A stretch of DNA of 64,000 nt, from positions 255,426,491 through 255,490,490 of the forward strand of contig NC_133538.1 of NCBI RefSeq assembly GCF_048544455.1, read 5' to 3'. The notes under the pieces were generated by a model. It had not been told where the DNA came from. It worked only from the letters and a program-made list of their open reading frames with translations, and did not search any database. This DNA comes from Silene latifolia. Lineage: Eukaryota; Streptophyta; Magnoliopsida; Caryophyllales; Caryophyllaceae. Made by a program: the position numbers and the translations under genes. The first letter of the stretch is position 1, and each line of letters starts with the position of its first letter. Shown here piece by piece: positions 47,518 through 59,132 of this stretch.

Positions 47518-49200
47518 ATGCCTTTTTCTCTCTTAATAATTGACAAGGGTGAGTGCTTGTCGACCAAGGTACTTCCTTTGTTTGCCGACCTAGACGCTCT
47601 GGGTCAGTATGACTGGGTGACGCCGGCTCTGGCCCATTTTACCCGTTACTTGCTGTTCGTCCGGAGATGATGGAGGATGGGAGGTTTCCCGCTTAGGTTG
47701 GTCCCGACCTCATCTTGGAGGTACGACAGTTTTGTGGTTTTTTATTTTGATTTTTTGTTTTGGCAATTTTTTGAAAAATTGGCTGATTTGTGGTTGCTGT
47801 GTTTTGTGTTACATGCTTGGTTGTTCGCTTACTTTCTTCCTTTGCGCCCGAAGACGGCGGATGACGTGCCTTTGGTTTACCCGGCTGTGAAGGGTTGGAC
47901 GGTGGCTCGGAAGAAGTCCACCAAGTCGACTTACGAGGACTGCAGGCGTCAGGTGAATGCCCTTCGGGTTGGTGACGTAAGTCCTTGTTTCTGATCTCTT
48001 TTGTTTTGTAAAAAAGGTAGAGATAGGATGACTAGGTAGCTTAGAATGTCCCCCAGTTAGTTGATTAGTTTTGCCATGAGTGCAGTTTGTTGGGTGGCCT
48101 TGGGAGCACTACACGGGCGTGCCGACTTTTATCAGAGAGCGCTTGCGACCTCGCAGTTGCCAGCGTTTGTACCTTTAGACGGCGATCAAGCCGGTTTGGT
48201 ACCTTGGCGAGCATTTAGCTCGTCAGTGTTTCAGTGAGACCTTTGTGGTGCCGGTCGATACGCCTAGGGTGTTGTTCCAGGAGTCGACACCTGACGAGGT
48301 TGAGGAGCACCTTCACGGTCGTGGAGGTGAAGAGCTGTTGTTGCGGGAGGCCGACTACGATACCTTCCATTTTTCGAGGCTTGCTTGGTACCCGATCGAG
48401 GTATGTTTCCCTCTATTCTTGCTTATTGCCATTTTCGCTTTTAGGTGGAAGGATTTGTTACCTTCGATACGGTTTCCCGTTGTAGGGTGTTGACGAGCTC
48501 ATGAGGACCCAACTCCCAGCTTTCACGGCACATACCACTTTCTAGGGGCCGAGTGGTGAGAAGTTGCAGTTGCGTCTGCCAGAGCCTGCAGTTCCTGAGG
48601 TGACCGATGTTGGCATGGAGTGGAGTCTGACAGTTTTGAGGGTGAGCTTCTCGTTTGAGTTTTCCTTCTTGTTTGTATTTTGCCTCGTCTCCTGTTTTGT
48701 TGAAAGGTTTTTGTTATAGGTGTCGACCGTTAGTCATCAGGCTCTATGACAGATTGCTAACCGGTGGAGAGCACTTACTGGTGTCCTGGCTGCGAGGGAG
48801 TCTCAGCTAGTGCAGGTGCCTTTTGTTGGTTGTTTTGTGTGTTTTTGTGTTGCATTTCACGTTTAGATCTTAACGACCTATATTGTGTTTTGTAGAGTAC
48901 TGCGGATCCGGCGGAGCTTGCTCGGGTCCGTGCTGAGTTGGACACGGCGAGGTCGACGATCCAGCCACAGGAGCTGGGACTCACCACCCGAGATCAGGAG
49001 TTGAGGCGTCGTGAGGACGGGTTGCAGAGCCGGGACGTTCTCTCAGGGCTCGATTGGTCGAGGCGGAGGAGCTTCGTGTCACGATGGAGCAGGAGGCGTT
49101 GGAGAGTTCTCCTGAGAGGGAGCCAGAGCAGAAGGTGGTGTCTGGTTTGCCCGCGACTCCTCGTGAGACTGAGGTTGGCCCACCGGGAGGCGTTGAGTAG
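47518..49200 (+). pseudogene. PMD-like six-exon pseudogene, copy L
   Basis: Exons 47518-47696, 47815-47976, 48086-48400, 48486-48641, 48720-48815 and 48896-49200, all joined in phase 0. This copy lacks the copia insertion, so exon 3 is continuous (WYLGEHLARQCFSETF, HLHGRGGEELLLREADYD). It shares the exon 1, 4, 5 and 6 lesions with D. Private lesions: a 7-bp deletion in exon 1 (after TACTTG, about 47652), loss of the exon 2 acceptor (ACAT instead of ACAG at 47811-47814) and TAG at 48176-48178. Trp is intact at 48101-48103, where D has TGA. The C-terminus is charged and coiled-coil-like. Assignment to the PMD/MAIN-like family rests on motif resemblance. Confidence 0.7.
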
Positions 49201-49530
49201 TTGTAGTTGTTCTTCCGTGTTTTGGACCTTGGCATGTATATATGTATATTTTGCTTGAGGCGGTTTGTATACATGGGTTTTTGGTTTGTAGTTTGTTTGT
49301 GTTTGGCTTTTTTGTGTTGTGTTTCGGAGAAGAACGGTCAGCGGCTGATTCCCCATTTGCTTCGTATGTTGTTCATGCATCGTTAGTGTAGAAAACAGGC
49401 AACAAGTAGCACATATGCATACACGTAAACACGCAAAAGCAATTGATGAAAACAAAAAATAACCACGATGATTCGAAGTTAAAATTGAACTCGAAAAGAA
49501 ATTTTGAAAATTCCGCGACAAGTCCTCACG

Positions 49531-51210
49531 CAGTGGCGGATCCAGGATTTGAGAAAAGGGGGGGCACACTAAAAAAAAAATTGCGGACAACATTAATACA
49601 TTAAAATTCAAATATCGTCAAATCGTCAATACATAGTAAATTACAAAGGAAAAATCTAAGAAAAATCTAAAGCCATCCGACGAGGATTCATATCTTGAAA
49701 ACGCCTAATAACATCATCATCACTCCTTTGCTGGCCTATATATAATCTTTTTGAGTAAATATGGAATCGGATCAGTTGACATTTCCAACGAATAACTTAA
49801 AATAAAATTGAACTGACTCAAACATGGTCTAGAGCAAAAAGAAGCAAAGTTCTTAATGTTTGAGCTATTCCAGAGCATGAAGTTAATGCGATCTTTCATG
49901 AATGTTACATCAAAAGAAAATAAAGGTTAAGGGGGACGCTAAAAGAGCTTACAGAGGAAGTGTTAGCCGGCTTTCCAGCAATTAAGCTATGATCAATCCA
50001 TGTACTCGTAACAAGTGCCTTTCCATCCCGTCTAGCAGTAACACAAATAGGATTATCCTAGACGCATTAGAGACCAAAAATAAGTGATCGTTTGAAACTA
50101 CTCAAAAGTCCTCCACAAAAATGATAAATTCCGAAAGAAAGGTGTCAATCAAGCCTGGACTTGATTATGAGAAATGGAATGTAAATTCACATACAATGAC
50201 TATCAATCTACCTAAGTTCATCCCTGAGCTTTTTATCTACAGAAAGGTGTCAAACAAGTTTTACCTAATGTGAGACGGTATCTCAAAAACTTCATCTGTC
50301 AACTAATACCGAAAGAGAAACTAAAATTGAACAACATTACACATCACATTACATCGCCATTATCATCATTATCGCCGGTAAATCATAAACCACGGTAATT
50401 CTTATATGAGACGGTTTCATGACATGACATCGTCATTATCATCATCGTCATCATAACTATCGATAAATCATCGACTAAAGCTGTTGATTAGAATGATGGA
50501 TTATCGGATTACCCTCATGCTCACTTTGATTGCCCTCCTGAATTGATGGATTATCGGATTCCCCCTCACTAATTTGCTCATCATTAATTTGCTCATCATT
50601 AATTTGCTCTTCTTGATTAGGGTGATTTTGAGGCTCTAATGACAACGGAGAAGAGGACGATGTGGTTTTTTGTGACTTTCGAGACCACAAGTATTGTAAG
50701 CTATTCATTTTCATCATCAACGATTCAATCTACAAACAAACAACAAATTCTAAGCTACACTAACACAAGCCAACAATTACAGAAATTAATTGAATAAGAA
50801 CAAATTTGGGATCTAGGTTTTGGGGAATAAATTAATCAAACTAATAACTACTAACTTACTAAGAACAAACTAATCTAATTAATCAACAATCAACAACAAA
50901 TTAATCGAATTAATAAGATTATAAGAAGACATAGCGAGACAACCGAGTACGTCAGTGACGCCAGTCGATGACAGACTGACTGCCGGAGTAAAGATGAGCA
51001 AGGGATGAGCCAACGGACTGACGGATTGTCTTTATCGTCTTTTACAGTTCTATCTTTGTGTTTGTGTCATTGTGTGGTTTATGTTTATCGTTGTTTCTGA
51101 CTTTCTCTGTGTGGTTTATGTTTATCGTCCTTTTTTTTAGTTTTTTTTTTTAAAATTTTTTTTCGCACGTGAGGGCACGTGCCCTCTCTTCCCCCCCAAA
51201 TATGCCCCTG
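49531..51210. mobile_element. hAT element at the D/L breakpoint
   Basis: The ends CAGTGGCGGATCCAGG and, inverted, CAGGGGCATATTTGGG are bracketed by a perfect 8-bp TCCTCACG (49523-49530, 51211-51218). Length is 1680 bp. It carries one short minus-strand frame but no transposase catalytic domain. Homology with D also ends at this site. Confidence 0.9.
50475..50720 (-). CDS. Short hydrophilic ORF inside the hAT element
   Basis: An 81-codon frame with clustered start codons (MMMKMNS), a Ser-rich stretch and acidic repeats (INDEQINDEQI, from a 15-bp DNA repeat at about 50571-50605). No domain is recognised. It may be the 5' exon of a lost hAT transposase, since such proteins often begin with a Ser/Lys-rich segment, but this is a guess. 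Doubtful as a functional gene. Confidence 0.3.
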   Translation of the reverse strand: MMMKMNSLQYLWSRKSQKTTSSSSPLSLEPQNHPNQEEQINDEQINDEQISEGESDNPSIQEGNQSEHEGNPIIHHSNQQL

Positions 51211-51218
51211 TCCTCACG

Positions 51219-51834
51219 TTTGGATTTTTCAAATAAAATTGTTTTGAAATTTCAAGAAATTAATTCGAGTTTGAATTAAATTGCACCGAATTTTGCCAAA
51301 ATTGATTTGCAACTCGAAAACTAAAACCCAAACCGTCATGGATGAATTTCAAAAGAGATTTTGCGAGTGTGTTAAATTTGATTTTCGTGAGATCAAGATT
51401 CGGATTTGCAAGAGTTTGAATTTTGAGAAAAATTGACGTCGTGTTATCAATTTTGATTTTTGTGGAAAATGCGAATTTTTTTTGAAATTTTCGACTGACA
51501 TGGAAACGATCCGTCGTGGATCGGGGCGACTAACCCTTCCCCCTTAAAAAAAGAGAAAAAACCCGTATGTTTAAAGCTGCGTCATGGAAACCGTGTCGGA
51601 TTTCGTAAAACACGAATCCAAAGAAATGTGAGTTTGAGAAAACACAAAAATTTCCGGGTAGGCCTGAAGAGGCGCGAGTCTTAAGGTGAGAAAAACAATG
51701 TGTAAAAAAGAAATACAACTTGACAGGGACAAGTCAAGGTGCAGATTCTCAGAATCAACCCAAAGAAGCGCGAGCCCCTGGGCGATACAAGGTGGCTTCC
51801 CTTTTTTTCGGAAAAAAGCGCTAATTTTTTTTTG
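51219..51834. other. Upstream region of a truncated plant gene
   Basis: Non-coding AT-rich DNA leading to the TATA box at 51835. An irregular inverted repeat of TTTCGGAAAAAAGCG type lies near 51806. It appears single-copy within the window. Confidence 0.5.
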
Positions 51835-51843
51835 TATAAATAG
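51835..51843 (+). promoter_or_regulatory. TATA box of the truncated gene
   Basis: TATAAATAG lies 95 bp upstream of ATG 51930. The intervening leader is CT/A-rich (TTCTTCTTCCAC), a normal plant promoter arrangement. Confidence 0.6.
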
Positions 51844-51929
51844 AAACGTCCGTGCTTCATTGTTTCATCATCCGAATCACGAAAAACATCTCTACGAAAA
51901 CCTTCTCTTCTTCTTCCACAAAAAAAATC

Positions 51930-52148
51930 ATGAATGCTTTCGAAAATAGGTTGCGACATTGGTGTCGGGATTTATCGCCTCCCGAGAAGTATCAACTCGT
52001 TGTAATGGGAGTTGGTCAATTCTTGGTGCTTCGTCAAGTTAAGGTGCAATCCTCGTTGCTTGAAGCATGCTCTCGGTTTTGGGATTCGGAACATCATGTT
52101 TTCATTTTTCCGAAAGGTGAAATTTGCCCTCTTGCCGAAGAAGTGGGC
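51930..52148 (+). pseudogene. First exon of a plant-specific gene, cut by gypsy-4
   Basis: An ATG at 51930 gives 73 codons (MNAFENRLRHWCRDLSPPEK..., EHHVFIFPKGEICPLAEEVG) and then runs into the gypsy-4 LTR at 52149. The C-terminal codons shown by a longer frame belong to the LTR. The EHHVFxF/E-x-CPL(x)EE pattern resembles the N-terminus of large plant proteins related to the PMD/DUF7745 group seen in many plant genomes; this is a family-level guess. The remaining exons lie beyond gypsy-4 and its neighbour, outside the window. Confidence 0.5.
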
Positions 52149-53498
52149 TGTAACACCCCTTTACTCCAAGTGCCTTACCAGGACCACTCAGGTATGAAGA
52201 TATTACCATCTCGGTTACCCGAGGCAATGATAATCAAATAAACAATAAAGAAACAACGTTTAAATAGAAATACTTAGTGAAGGGTTACAATTATCGAAAC
52301 CAAAACCAAAAGTATAATACATGTTCTCAAACCGATCATTTCTTCGTTCTAACTGAAATGTAAAGAAACTACTAAGCTACAGCGGAAGACTTCTATCATC
52401 ATATCGTGGCAATCCCAGCTATCCCAGTACTCATCTCATACCTGCTCAATATCTGCTCACCATCCCCGAATGGATCACCGCAGGTTTACAAAACAACAAC
52501 CGGGGTCAGTACTAATCACACAACTCAATATATATCAACAATAAGATAAACAGACGACTTAAGCGTCACACACACAACCACACCAATTCCAACAATCTCA
52601 ATCACCGATCGTCCACCTGGACCAGTCCGCCGATGGGGGACCGCACTGTACCCACCAAATCCCCGCTCCTCATAATGAGCGATAACCCTGTCCATTAATG
52701 TGCACATCCCTTCTATGGCGGGTTCCTCAGAAGGAGAAACTAGGGCGTGAAGCCATTCCCGCAAGTGACCCCACTCAGCCGAGGGCACGCCTCGAGAAAC
52801 ATAGACAACCAATCACAATCACAATCACAGCCGTCACAATACAATTACTATAGAAAACAATCAATCTCAACACATCAACAATCATCCCATTATGGGACTA
52901 ATACTGAGTAGGAAATCCTACCTGGAAAGCACACTATCAGACGGTCTCTCTACAATTTTGTATCAAAAAGCTTCCTCTACGAAACCTCCTCCTATCATAC
53001 AACATACAAATGCTACCAAATCACATACTACTGAAAACCCCCAAATCCCTATATTAGGGTTTAACCAAAACAAAGGAAAGACAACAAAAAAGGTACATAG
53101 ATCTTACCCTCGACGCAAGGATCTCAACGGTATAACCAACGATGAAAACCGACCTTCCAAACTCCGGGATTTGCTAACGATGCGATTAGGATTAAGAACG
53201 TACTTGATTTCTCTCTTTAACAGTAAATTAGGTTTTGCAAAAGTGTTTAGAATAATGACGACGAAGGTTATATATCTTAATCGCATAATTAACAAAACCC
53301 GAGAAAAACTCCCCGCAAACCAGGCTACTCGATCAGTACCCAAGGTACTCGATCGAGTACCCCTTAATCGATCGAGTATCCTAGTTACTCGATCGAGTAC
53401 CCAACAGTCGAAACTATTCTAAAACGCAACTCACCCTTACTCGACGAGTAAGGCCTACTCGATAGAGTACCGAAGACTCATAAATACGGAGTATTACA
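52149..53498 (-). repeat. Gypsy-4 3' LTR
   Basis: A 1350-bp LTR reading TGTAATACTCCGTATTT to GTGTTACA on minus. It holds four ACTCGATCGAGT-type units (about 53327-53398), two of them mutated relative to the 5' LTR, plus single variants near 53437 and 53457. Confidence 0.93.
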
Positions 53499-53718
53499 GT
53501 CTTCCCTCCTTAAAAAGAACTTCGTCCCCGAAGTTCAAACCACTACTAAACAAAGGTACTCCCCCAACGCTTCCGACTCACTACCAAAACAAATCTCAAC
53601 ATAAAACATGTTACTAACCCAACTCATCCCGACAAACATACCGACCCAACATACAAAAAGGGTATAAAACGGTTAAAACTCTTTGCGATCATCTCCTACC
53701 CCCCTAAAAGAAACAAGG

Positions 53719-53994
53719 TTACGACCTCGTAACCACACATACCTGATCAAACAGAAAAGGGTATCGCTCTTTCATAGCTTCCTCTGGCTCCCATGTAGCT
53801 TCCTCAGTCTCGTGGTTAGACCAAAGGATCTTAAGCAAAACTGTCTCACCCCTCCTAGTCTTCCTAACCTTTCGGTCAAGAATTTGCTTAGGCACCTCAA
53901 GATATGATAAGGACTCATCGAGCTCTAAGTTCTCTGCCTCTAACACATGTGACGGATCACTCACATACTTCCGCAGCTGCGATACATGAAACAC
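53719..53994 (-). pseudogene. Gypsy-4 chromodomain-like C-terminus of the integrase
   Basis: MFHVSQLRKYVSDPSHVLE is the usual end of a chromovirus integrase. It is followed by LEVPKQILDRKVRKTRRGE and a Trp-rich ILWSNHETEEATWEPEEAM segment resembling a chromodomain, which guides insertion into heterochromatin. The aromatic cage looks incomplete by eye. Confidence 0.8.
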
Positions 53995-54084
53995 ATTATG
54001 CAGTCTCTCTAACGCAGCTGGTAAAGCCAGACGATATGCAACTTCCCCAACTCGCTCTAAGATCTCATAAGGCCCTATAAACTT

Positions 54085-54786
54085 CTAACATAGCTTGCCT
54101 TTCTTCCCAAATATCATAACCCCACGCATAGGAGACACTTTCAAAAGAACCTTGTCCCCAACCTGAAACTCTATATCTCGGCGGTGTAGATCTGCATAGC
54201 TCTTTTGCCTATCCTGAGCTGCTTTCATCCGTTCCCTGATCATCTTAATCTGTTCAACCATCTCATGTACCATCTCCGGTCCTAAAACCACTGCCTCAGC
54301 ACTATCGTCCCAACAAATTAGACTCCTACATCTCCTCCCATACAAAGCCTCAAACGGTGCCATACCAATACTAGTGTGATAGCTGCTATTGTAAGAAAAT
54401 TCTATCAAGTCCAACCTCTGTTCCCAGCTACCACCAAAATCCATCACACAAGCTCGCAACATATCCTCAAGAGTCTTGATTGTTCTCTCGTCTGTCCGTC
54501 TGTCTCGCAGGATGAAATCTTTGTACTCATCTTCAAAGTTGTTCCCAATGATTCCGCAACTCCTTCCAAAACCTTGATATAAATCTCGCATCTCTGCGTC
54601 GGACACTATGTCCTTAGGGACTCCATGTAACTTAAGCACGTTCTTTCGATAGGCCATAGCCAATTGTGCTTTAGTCCATGTATCTTTCATTGGAACAAAG
54701 TGAGCTGACTTGGTCAGTCGATCCACTATTACCCAAATCATGTTGTTACCTTGTTGACTCTTTGGCAAACCCACGATAAAATCCAT
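54085..54786 (-). pseudogene. Gypsy-4 integrase core
   Basis: Residues of the DDE core are visible: first Asp in MIWVIVDRLTKSAHFVP, second Asp in VSDAEMRD, Glu in RTIKTLEDMLRACVMDFGG. FSYNSSYHTSIGMAPFEALY and VGDKVLLKVSPMRGVM follow. The segment between the two catalytic parts (IIGNNFEDEYKDF) is altered compared with the usual LxFSTAYHPQTDGQ region, so it is likely inactive. The upstream zinc-finger part is in other frames (about 54790-55280). Confidence 0.85.
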
Positions 54787-55260
54787 GGAAATGGATTCCC
54801 ACTTCCACTCAGTTACCGTTAAAGACTGAATCTTACCTTGTGGTCGTCATTTGTTCCCCTTTAACTCTCGGCATGTCAAACAACGGACACAAACTCAAAT
54901 TTGTCTCTTTCTTCATCCCAGGCCACCAAAACGTGTTCTTTAAATCCTTGTACAATTTGTCTCCACCTGGATGAATTGAAATGGTGTGCAATGTGCCTCT
55001 GTCATGATAGTCTTTTTCAACTCCTCATCATTAGGAACACACCACCTACCATCAAACCTCAAACTACCATCTGTATGAATAGAGAATCGAGACACTGTCC
55101 CTTTCTCTACTCCAGCTCTCCACTCGAGTCATCTTAGGATCCAACGCCCGCTTACCTCGAATGTCATCATAAAACTCAAGCCGCTTTGTCATATCGCCCA
55201 TGGCATCTCCTTTTCGCATCATATGTATCCCAAACCTCGCTACCTCATCTCTCAGTCTTA
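54787..55260 (-). pseudogene. Gypsy-4 region between RNase H and integrase core
   Basis: Fragments in several frames (LRDEVARFGIHMMRKGDAMG near 55240; DDIRGKRALDPKM) correspond to the linker and zinc-binding part of integrase. Stops and indels are frequent. The H2C2 motif is not recoverable by eye. Confidence 0.6.
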
Positions 55261-55826
55261 TCAAAGATAGAGGCTGCACACGAGAGAATGTACACTCTTC
55301 CTACTCAAAGCATCAACAACTACATTGGCCTTCCCTTCATGGTAGATAATTTCCATGTCATAATCGCCAATCAGCTCCATCCACCTCCTCTGTCTCATGT
55401 TCAACTCCTTTTGAGTGAAAATATACTTGAGACTCTTGTGATCGGAAAATACCTTAAAGATTGCTCCATAAAGGTAATGTCTCCAAATCTTGAGAGCAAA
55501 CACCACCGCACCCAACTCCGGATCATGAGTAGGGTAGTTCTCCTCATAAGGCTTCAATTGCCTAGAAGCATAGGCAATCACTTTACCGTCTCGCATCAAC
55601 ACACATCCCAACCCATTCTTTGAGGCATCGTATAAACCTCAAAGTTCTCGATTCCTTCAGTAATGCTAAGACAGAGCGTGGTCAAACGCTCCTTTAATGT
55701 TTGGAACGCCGTCTCACAACTCTCATCCCAACGAAACCTGTTCTCTTTCCTCATCAACGCTGTCACAGGTCTAGCTATCTTGGAGAAATCTTTCACGAAC
55801 CGTCTGTAGTATCCAGCTAAACCCAA
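55261..55826 (-). pseudogene. Gypsy-4 RT connection and RNase H
   Basis: Frame 55826-55596 has LAGYYRRFVKDFSKIARPVT and FRWDESCETAFQTLKERL. Frame 55611-55261 has [52 protein letters not shown] and [19 protein letters not shown] text. This is the gypsy RNase H with its HDxEL and SDHKSL motifs. A frameshift at about 55610 separates the parts. Confidence 0.88.
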
Positions 55827-55945
55827 GAAACTTCGATCTCAAAGAACATTCTTTGGTGCTTCCCACTTTGTCCTTTGCTTCTATCTTTTAGGATCCACAG
55901 CTACCCCATCTTTAGAGATCACATGCCCCAGAAAAGCAACTTTCT

Positions 55946-57150
55946 CTACCAGAACTCACACTTGGATAGCTTAGCATACAACTCATGCTCCCTCAAAGTT
56001 TGCAACACGATCCTCAGATGCTCCTCATGCTCCTCCTTAGTCTTAGAGTAGACTAGGATGTCATCGATAAACACCACTACAAACTTGTCCAAAAACTGTC
56101 TAAAGATCCTATTCATCAAATCCATAAACACTGCCGGTGCATTAGACAACCCAAACGGCATCACCACATACTCATAATGACCATACCTCGACGTGAAAAT
56201 TGTCTTTGGTATGTCCATCTCTCTAATCTTCACCGATGGTACCCGACCTCAAATAAATCTTAGAAAAGACTGATGCACCACTCAACTGATCAAACAAGTC
56301 ATCTATCCTTGGCAAAGGATACTTATTCTTCACCGTCAGTCGGTTCAACTCTCTATAGTCTATACAGAACCTCAGACTCCCATCTTTCTTCTTCACAAAA
56401 AGAACTAGTGCTCCCCACGGCGATACACTAGGTCTAATGTATCCCTTCTCTATCAAATCATCCAACTGCATCCTAAGCTCCTCCATCTCCTTAGGACCCA
56501 TACGGTATGGTGCCTTAGAGATTGGCCCCGTCCCTGGCTTCAACTCAACGGTGAAATCTATCTCCCTCTTCGGTGGCAACCCCGGAATCTCCTCTGGAAA
56601 AACATCTCGCAAACTCTCCCACCACTTTGGTATCTCATCAACTGTCGGACTCTCTATCCGATCATCTCTCACATGGCACAATATCAGAGGACATCCCTTC
56701 CTCAGATAAGACTTCAAGGTAACAGCTGCAATCAACTTAACTTTGGGTTTGACTAGAAACCCACGATAAGACACACTAACGCCCTTAGGACCTCTTAAAG
56801 ACACTTTCTTTTGATGACAGTCTATCTTAGCTTTATACTTTCCCAGCCAATCCATCCCAATTATCATCTCAAAACCGTCAAAAGGAAACTCTAGCAAGTC
56901 TACAGGGAAATCAACTTGCCCAACTATCATAGGTACATCCCTATATAACCTCCCACAAGATACAGACTCACCCGAAGGTATAAAAACTTTTCTCACCTGG
57001 ACTCATACACCCTTAAACCCAACCGTTTAACATGACTCGAAGATACAAACGACTGAGAGCCCCCGAATCAAACAAAACAAAGGTATGAATACCATTAACA
57101 AGAAAAGTACCGGTGATAACATGTGCATCCTCCTCAGCTGCTTTCTTCTC
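55946..57150 (-). pseudogene. Gypsy-4 protease and reverse transcriptase
   Basis: The protease is marked by a FVLFDSG-type stretch (about 57090) and [21 protein letters not shown] in frame 56996-56223 has [32 protein letters not shown] and [15 protein letters not shown]. Frame 56233-55946 has [20 protein letters not shown], the catalytic [12 protein letters not shown] and [10 protein letters not shown] frameshift at about 56230 separates them. Confidence 0.88.
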
Positions 57151-57585
57151 CATCATGAATAACTTTCCACTGGTCTTCTGTCTACCTCCCTGGACAGTAC
57201 TGGCTGATGTGGTCGGCTTTGCACTCGACCCTTGGTTGTTGTTGTTGTTCGTTGGTGGTTTCTGATAAGAATTACCGCCGTTGCGGTTGCCTCCACTGTA
57301 ACTCGACTTCCCGGTTTGGCCATGACCCGGCCCGGTCTATTGCTCGCATAGCTCTACGAAGGTCTCTGGAAGGTTCCAGGTGCACTTGTGCACTCATGTC
57401 TCTTGTGGCCTACACCACCCACGGCTATAGCAGTCACTCCCCAACTACCACTAACACTTCCACGACCACGCCCAAAGGAAGCCCCAAAGATCGAACCCCG
57501 ACCTTAAGAAAACCCCTTAGATCGATTATGGTTGCCTTTCTTGTGATTAGATTGGCCACCACCCTCGCTCTCAGACTTCCTTTTC

Positions 57586-58302
57586 TCACCACCTGACCTC
57601 TCCCGAGCCATCTCCACCAACCTCTCGGCTCTTCCGGCCCTCTCTCATAAGCTTCCTTAACATCGTAAGGACTCCCACGGGTAACTTATCCATAATCTTA
57701 GGGGTCAACCCCCTCTCAAACCTCAACGCCAAATTCTCCTCACTCAAACCCATATCCTCAGCATACCTAGACTTGTCATTGAACTGCCTGTAGTACTCGG
57801 CCACAGACATCTCAGCGGTCATCTTAAAACTGTCAAACTCTTCCCTCAACTTACTCCTCACATGCTCCGGTACAAACTCTTTTCTCATAGCTCTACGAAA
57901 CTCTTCCCAAGGTATAGTAGGTAAACCTTGGTTCACATACAACTCCTTAACACTCACTTTCACTGTATCCCACCACTTACCACCGCCTCCCTCGGATAGA
58001 ATGCAGACTGTTCCACTCTCATCTCATCGGGACGGTGAACCAAATCTAATATGTTCTCCATCTCTCTAAGCCGCCTATCCGAAGGTTCGGCTCCCAACCC
58101 CCTTGTACTCTTTCGGGTTAAACCTCGCTATATAGAGGCTGATTTTAGAGTGATCAACCTCTTTCTCCTTATCCTTATCCTTATCTTTCCCCACAGTCTT
58201 TAAAGCCTCCGTAAGAGCATCCTGATGCTCCAACATCTTAACGATGTCATCTATGTTCATAAGCTCAGCTCTCGCATACAAAGCAGTCTTCTTGGGCGGC
58301 AT
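57586..58302 (-). pseudogene. Gypsy-4 Gag
   Basis: An ATG at 58302 (MPPKKTALYARAELM) starts an N-terminal piece to 58075. The frame is then lost for about 110 bases and resumes at 57963 with the retrotransposon Gag core (PWEEFRRAMRKEFVPEHVRS, FDSFKMTAEMSVAEYYRQFN, LALRFERGLTPKI) to 57586. The Ser/Gly-rich tail and CCHC region (about 57200-57580) are scrambled. Confidence 0.85.
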
Positions 58303-59132
58303 CTTGAAACTATATGAGAAAAGGGGTGGAAATAAACATACGCGCTAAAAACTCAAAACACGAAAACAAGCTGCCCAGGCCCTACTCGATCGAGTTCCAA
58401 AACACACTCGATCGAGTAACAGGCTACTCGATCGAGTGCCCAACATACTCGATCGAGTGCCCCAACATCAGACCCCAAACGGACCTTCTGATCTCTAACA
58501 TACTCGACCGAGTAGCAAGGCTACTCGATCGAGTGACCCCCTACTCGATCGAGTGCCCGGGGTACTCGATCGAGTGCCCAAAAACACGATTCTGGACTTA
58601 AAATCGTCAAAAACCCACCCGATCAAGTTAGTCCCACTCGATCGAGTCATGCTAACTCAGAAACGCTACCCGCATGCTATATCATATGCTAACATGCTAA
58701 AAACTTTATAAAACCAACATTATATCATAACTAAGCATATAATGCTACGCATCTTTTCATACGATCTACGAAATCATTATATCATGTTATTAAATGCCAC
58801 ATTGTAAACACCCAACATGTTTTCATTCCAACATCAATTCTACATATATCATCAACCTTTCTTTCACATTCTCAACTTCCTACCGCAAACACCCAACGGT
58901 TACACACACTTCATCACATACGCACACAAGCTAACCAAACAACGCATACGACCTTGACATACACCTCCCATGTGACCGGTTCAAAATTGTAGGGCGAGTT
59001 CGCGACTTCAGGACGTCTCCCAAGCCTTTGCATTTTCTCCTACAACCTTTACCCCGGGTTCATTTTAATTGACTCCCTATGTTCATTAGGTTCATTGGTT
59101 ACAAGTTTCAGGATCGTTGCTCTGATACCATT
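58303..59132 (-). other. Gypsy-4 5' leader with ACTCGATCGAGT array
   Basis: The untranslated region between the 5' LTR and the Gag start. It holds eight perfect copies of the palindrome ACTCGATCGAGT and two degenerate ones (58384-58650). The initiator-Met-type primer site lies at 59115-59130. Bases 58680-59110 show no further feature. Confidence 0.85.
58384..58650. repeat. Phased ACTCGATCGAGT palindrome array (leader)
   Basis: Units start at 58384, 58406, 58426, 58447 (first cluster) and at 58502 (degenerate), 58523, 58543, 58564 (second cluster), with a further copy near 58640. Spacings are 22, 20, 21 and 21, 20, 21 bp. Confidence 0.93.

Noticed and set aside
52892-53422. 176-codon plus frame in the gypsy-4 3' LTR (and 59937-60404)
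   Set aside because: LTR sequence opposite to the transcription direction, with no domain; both copies exist because both are LTRs.
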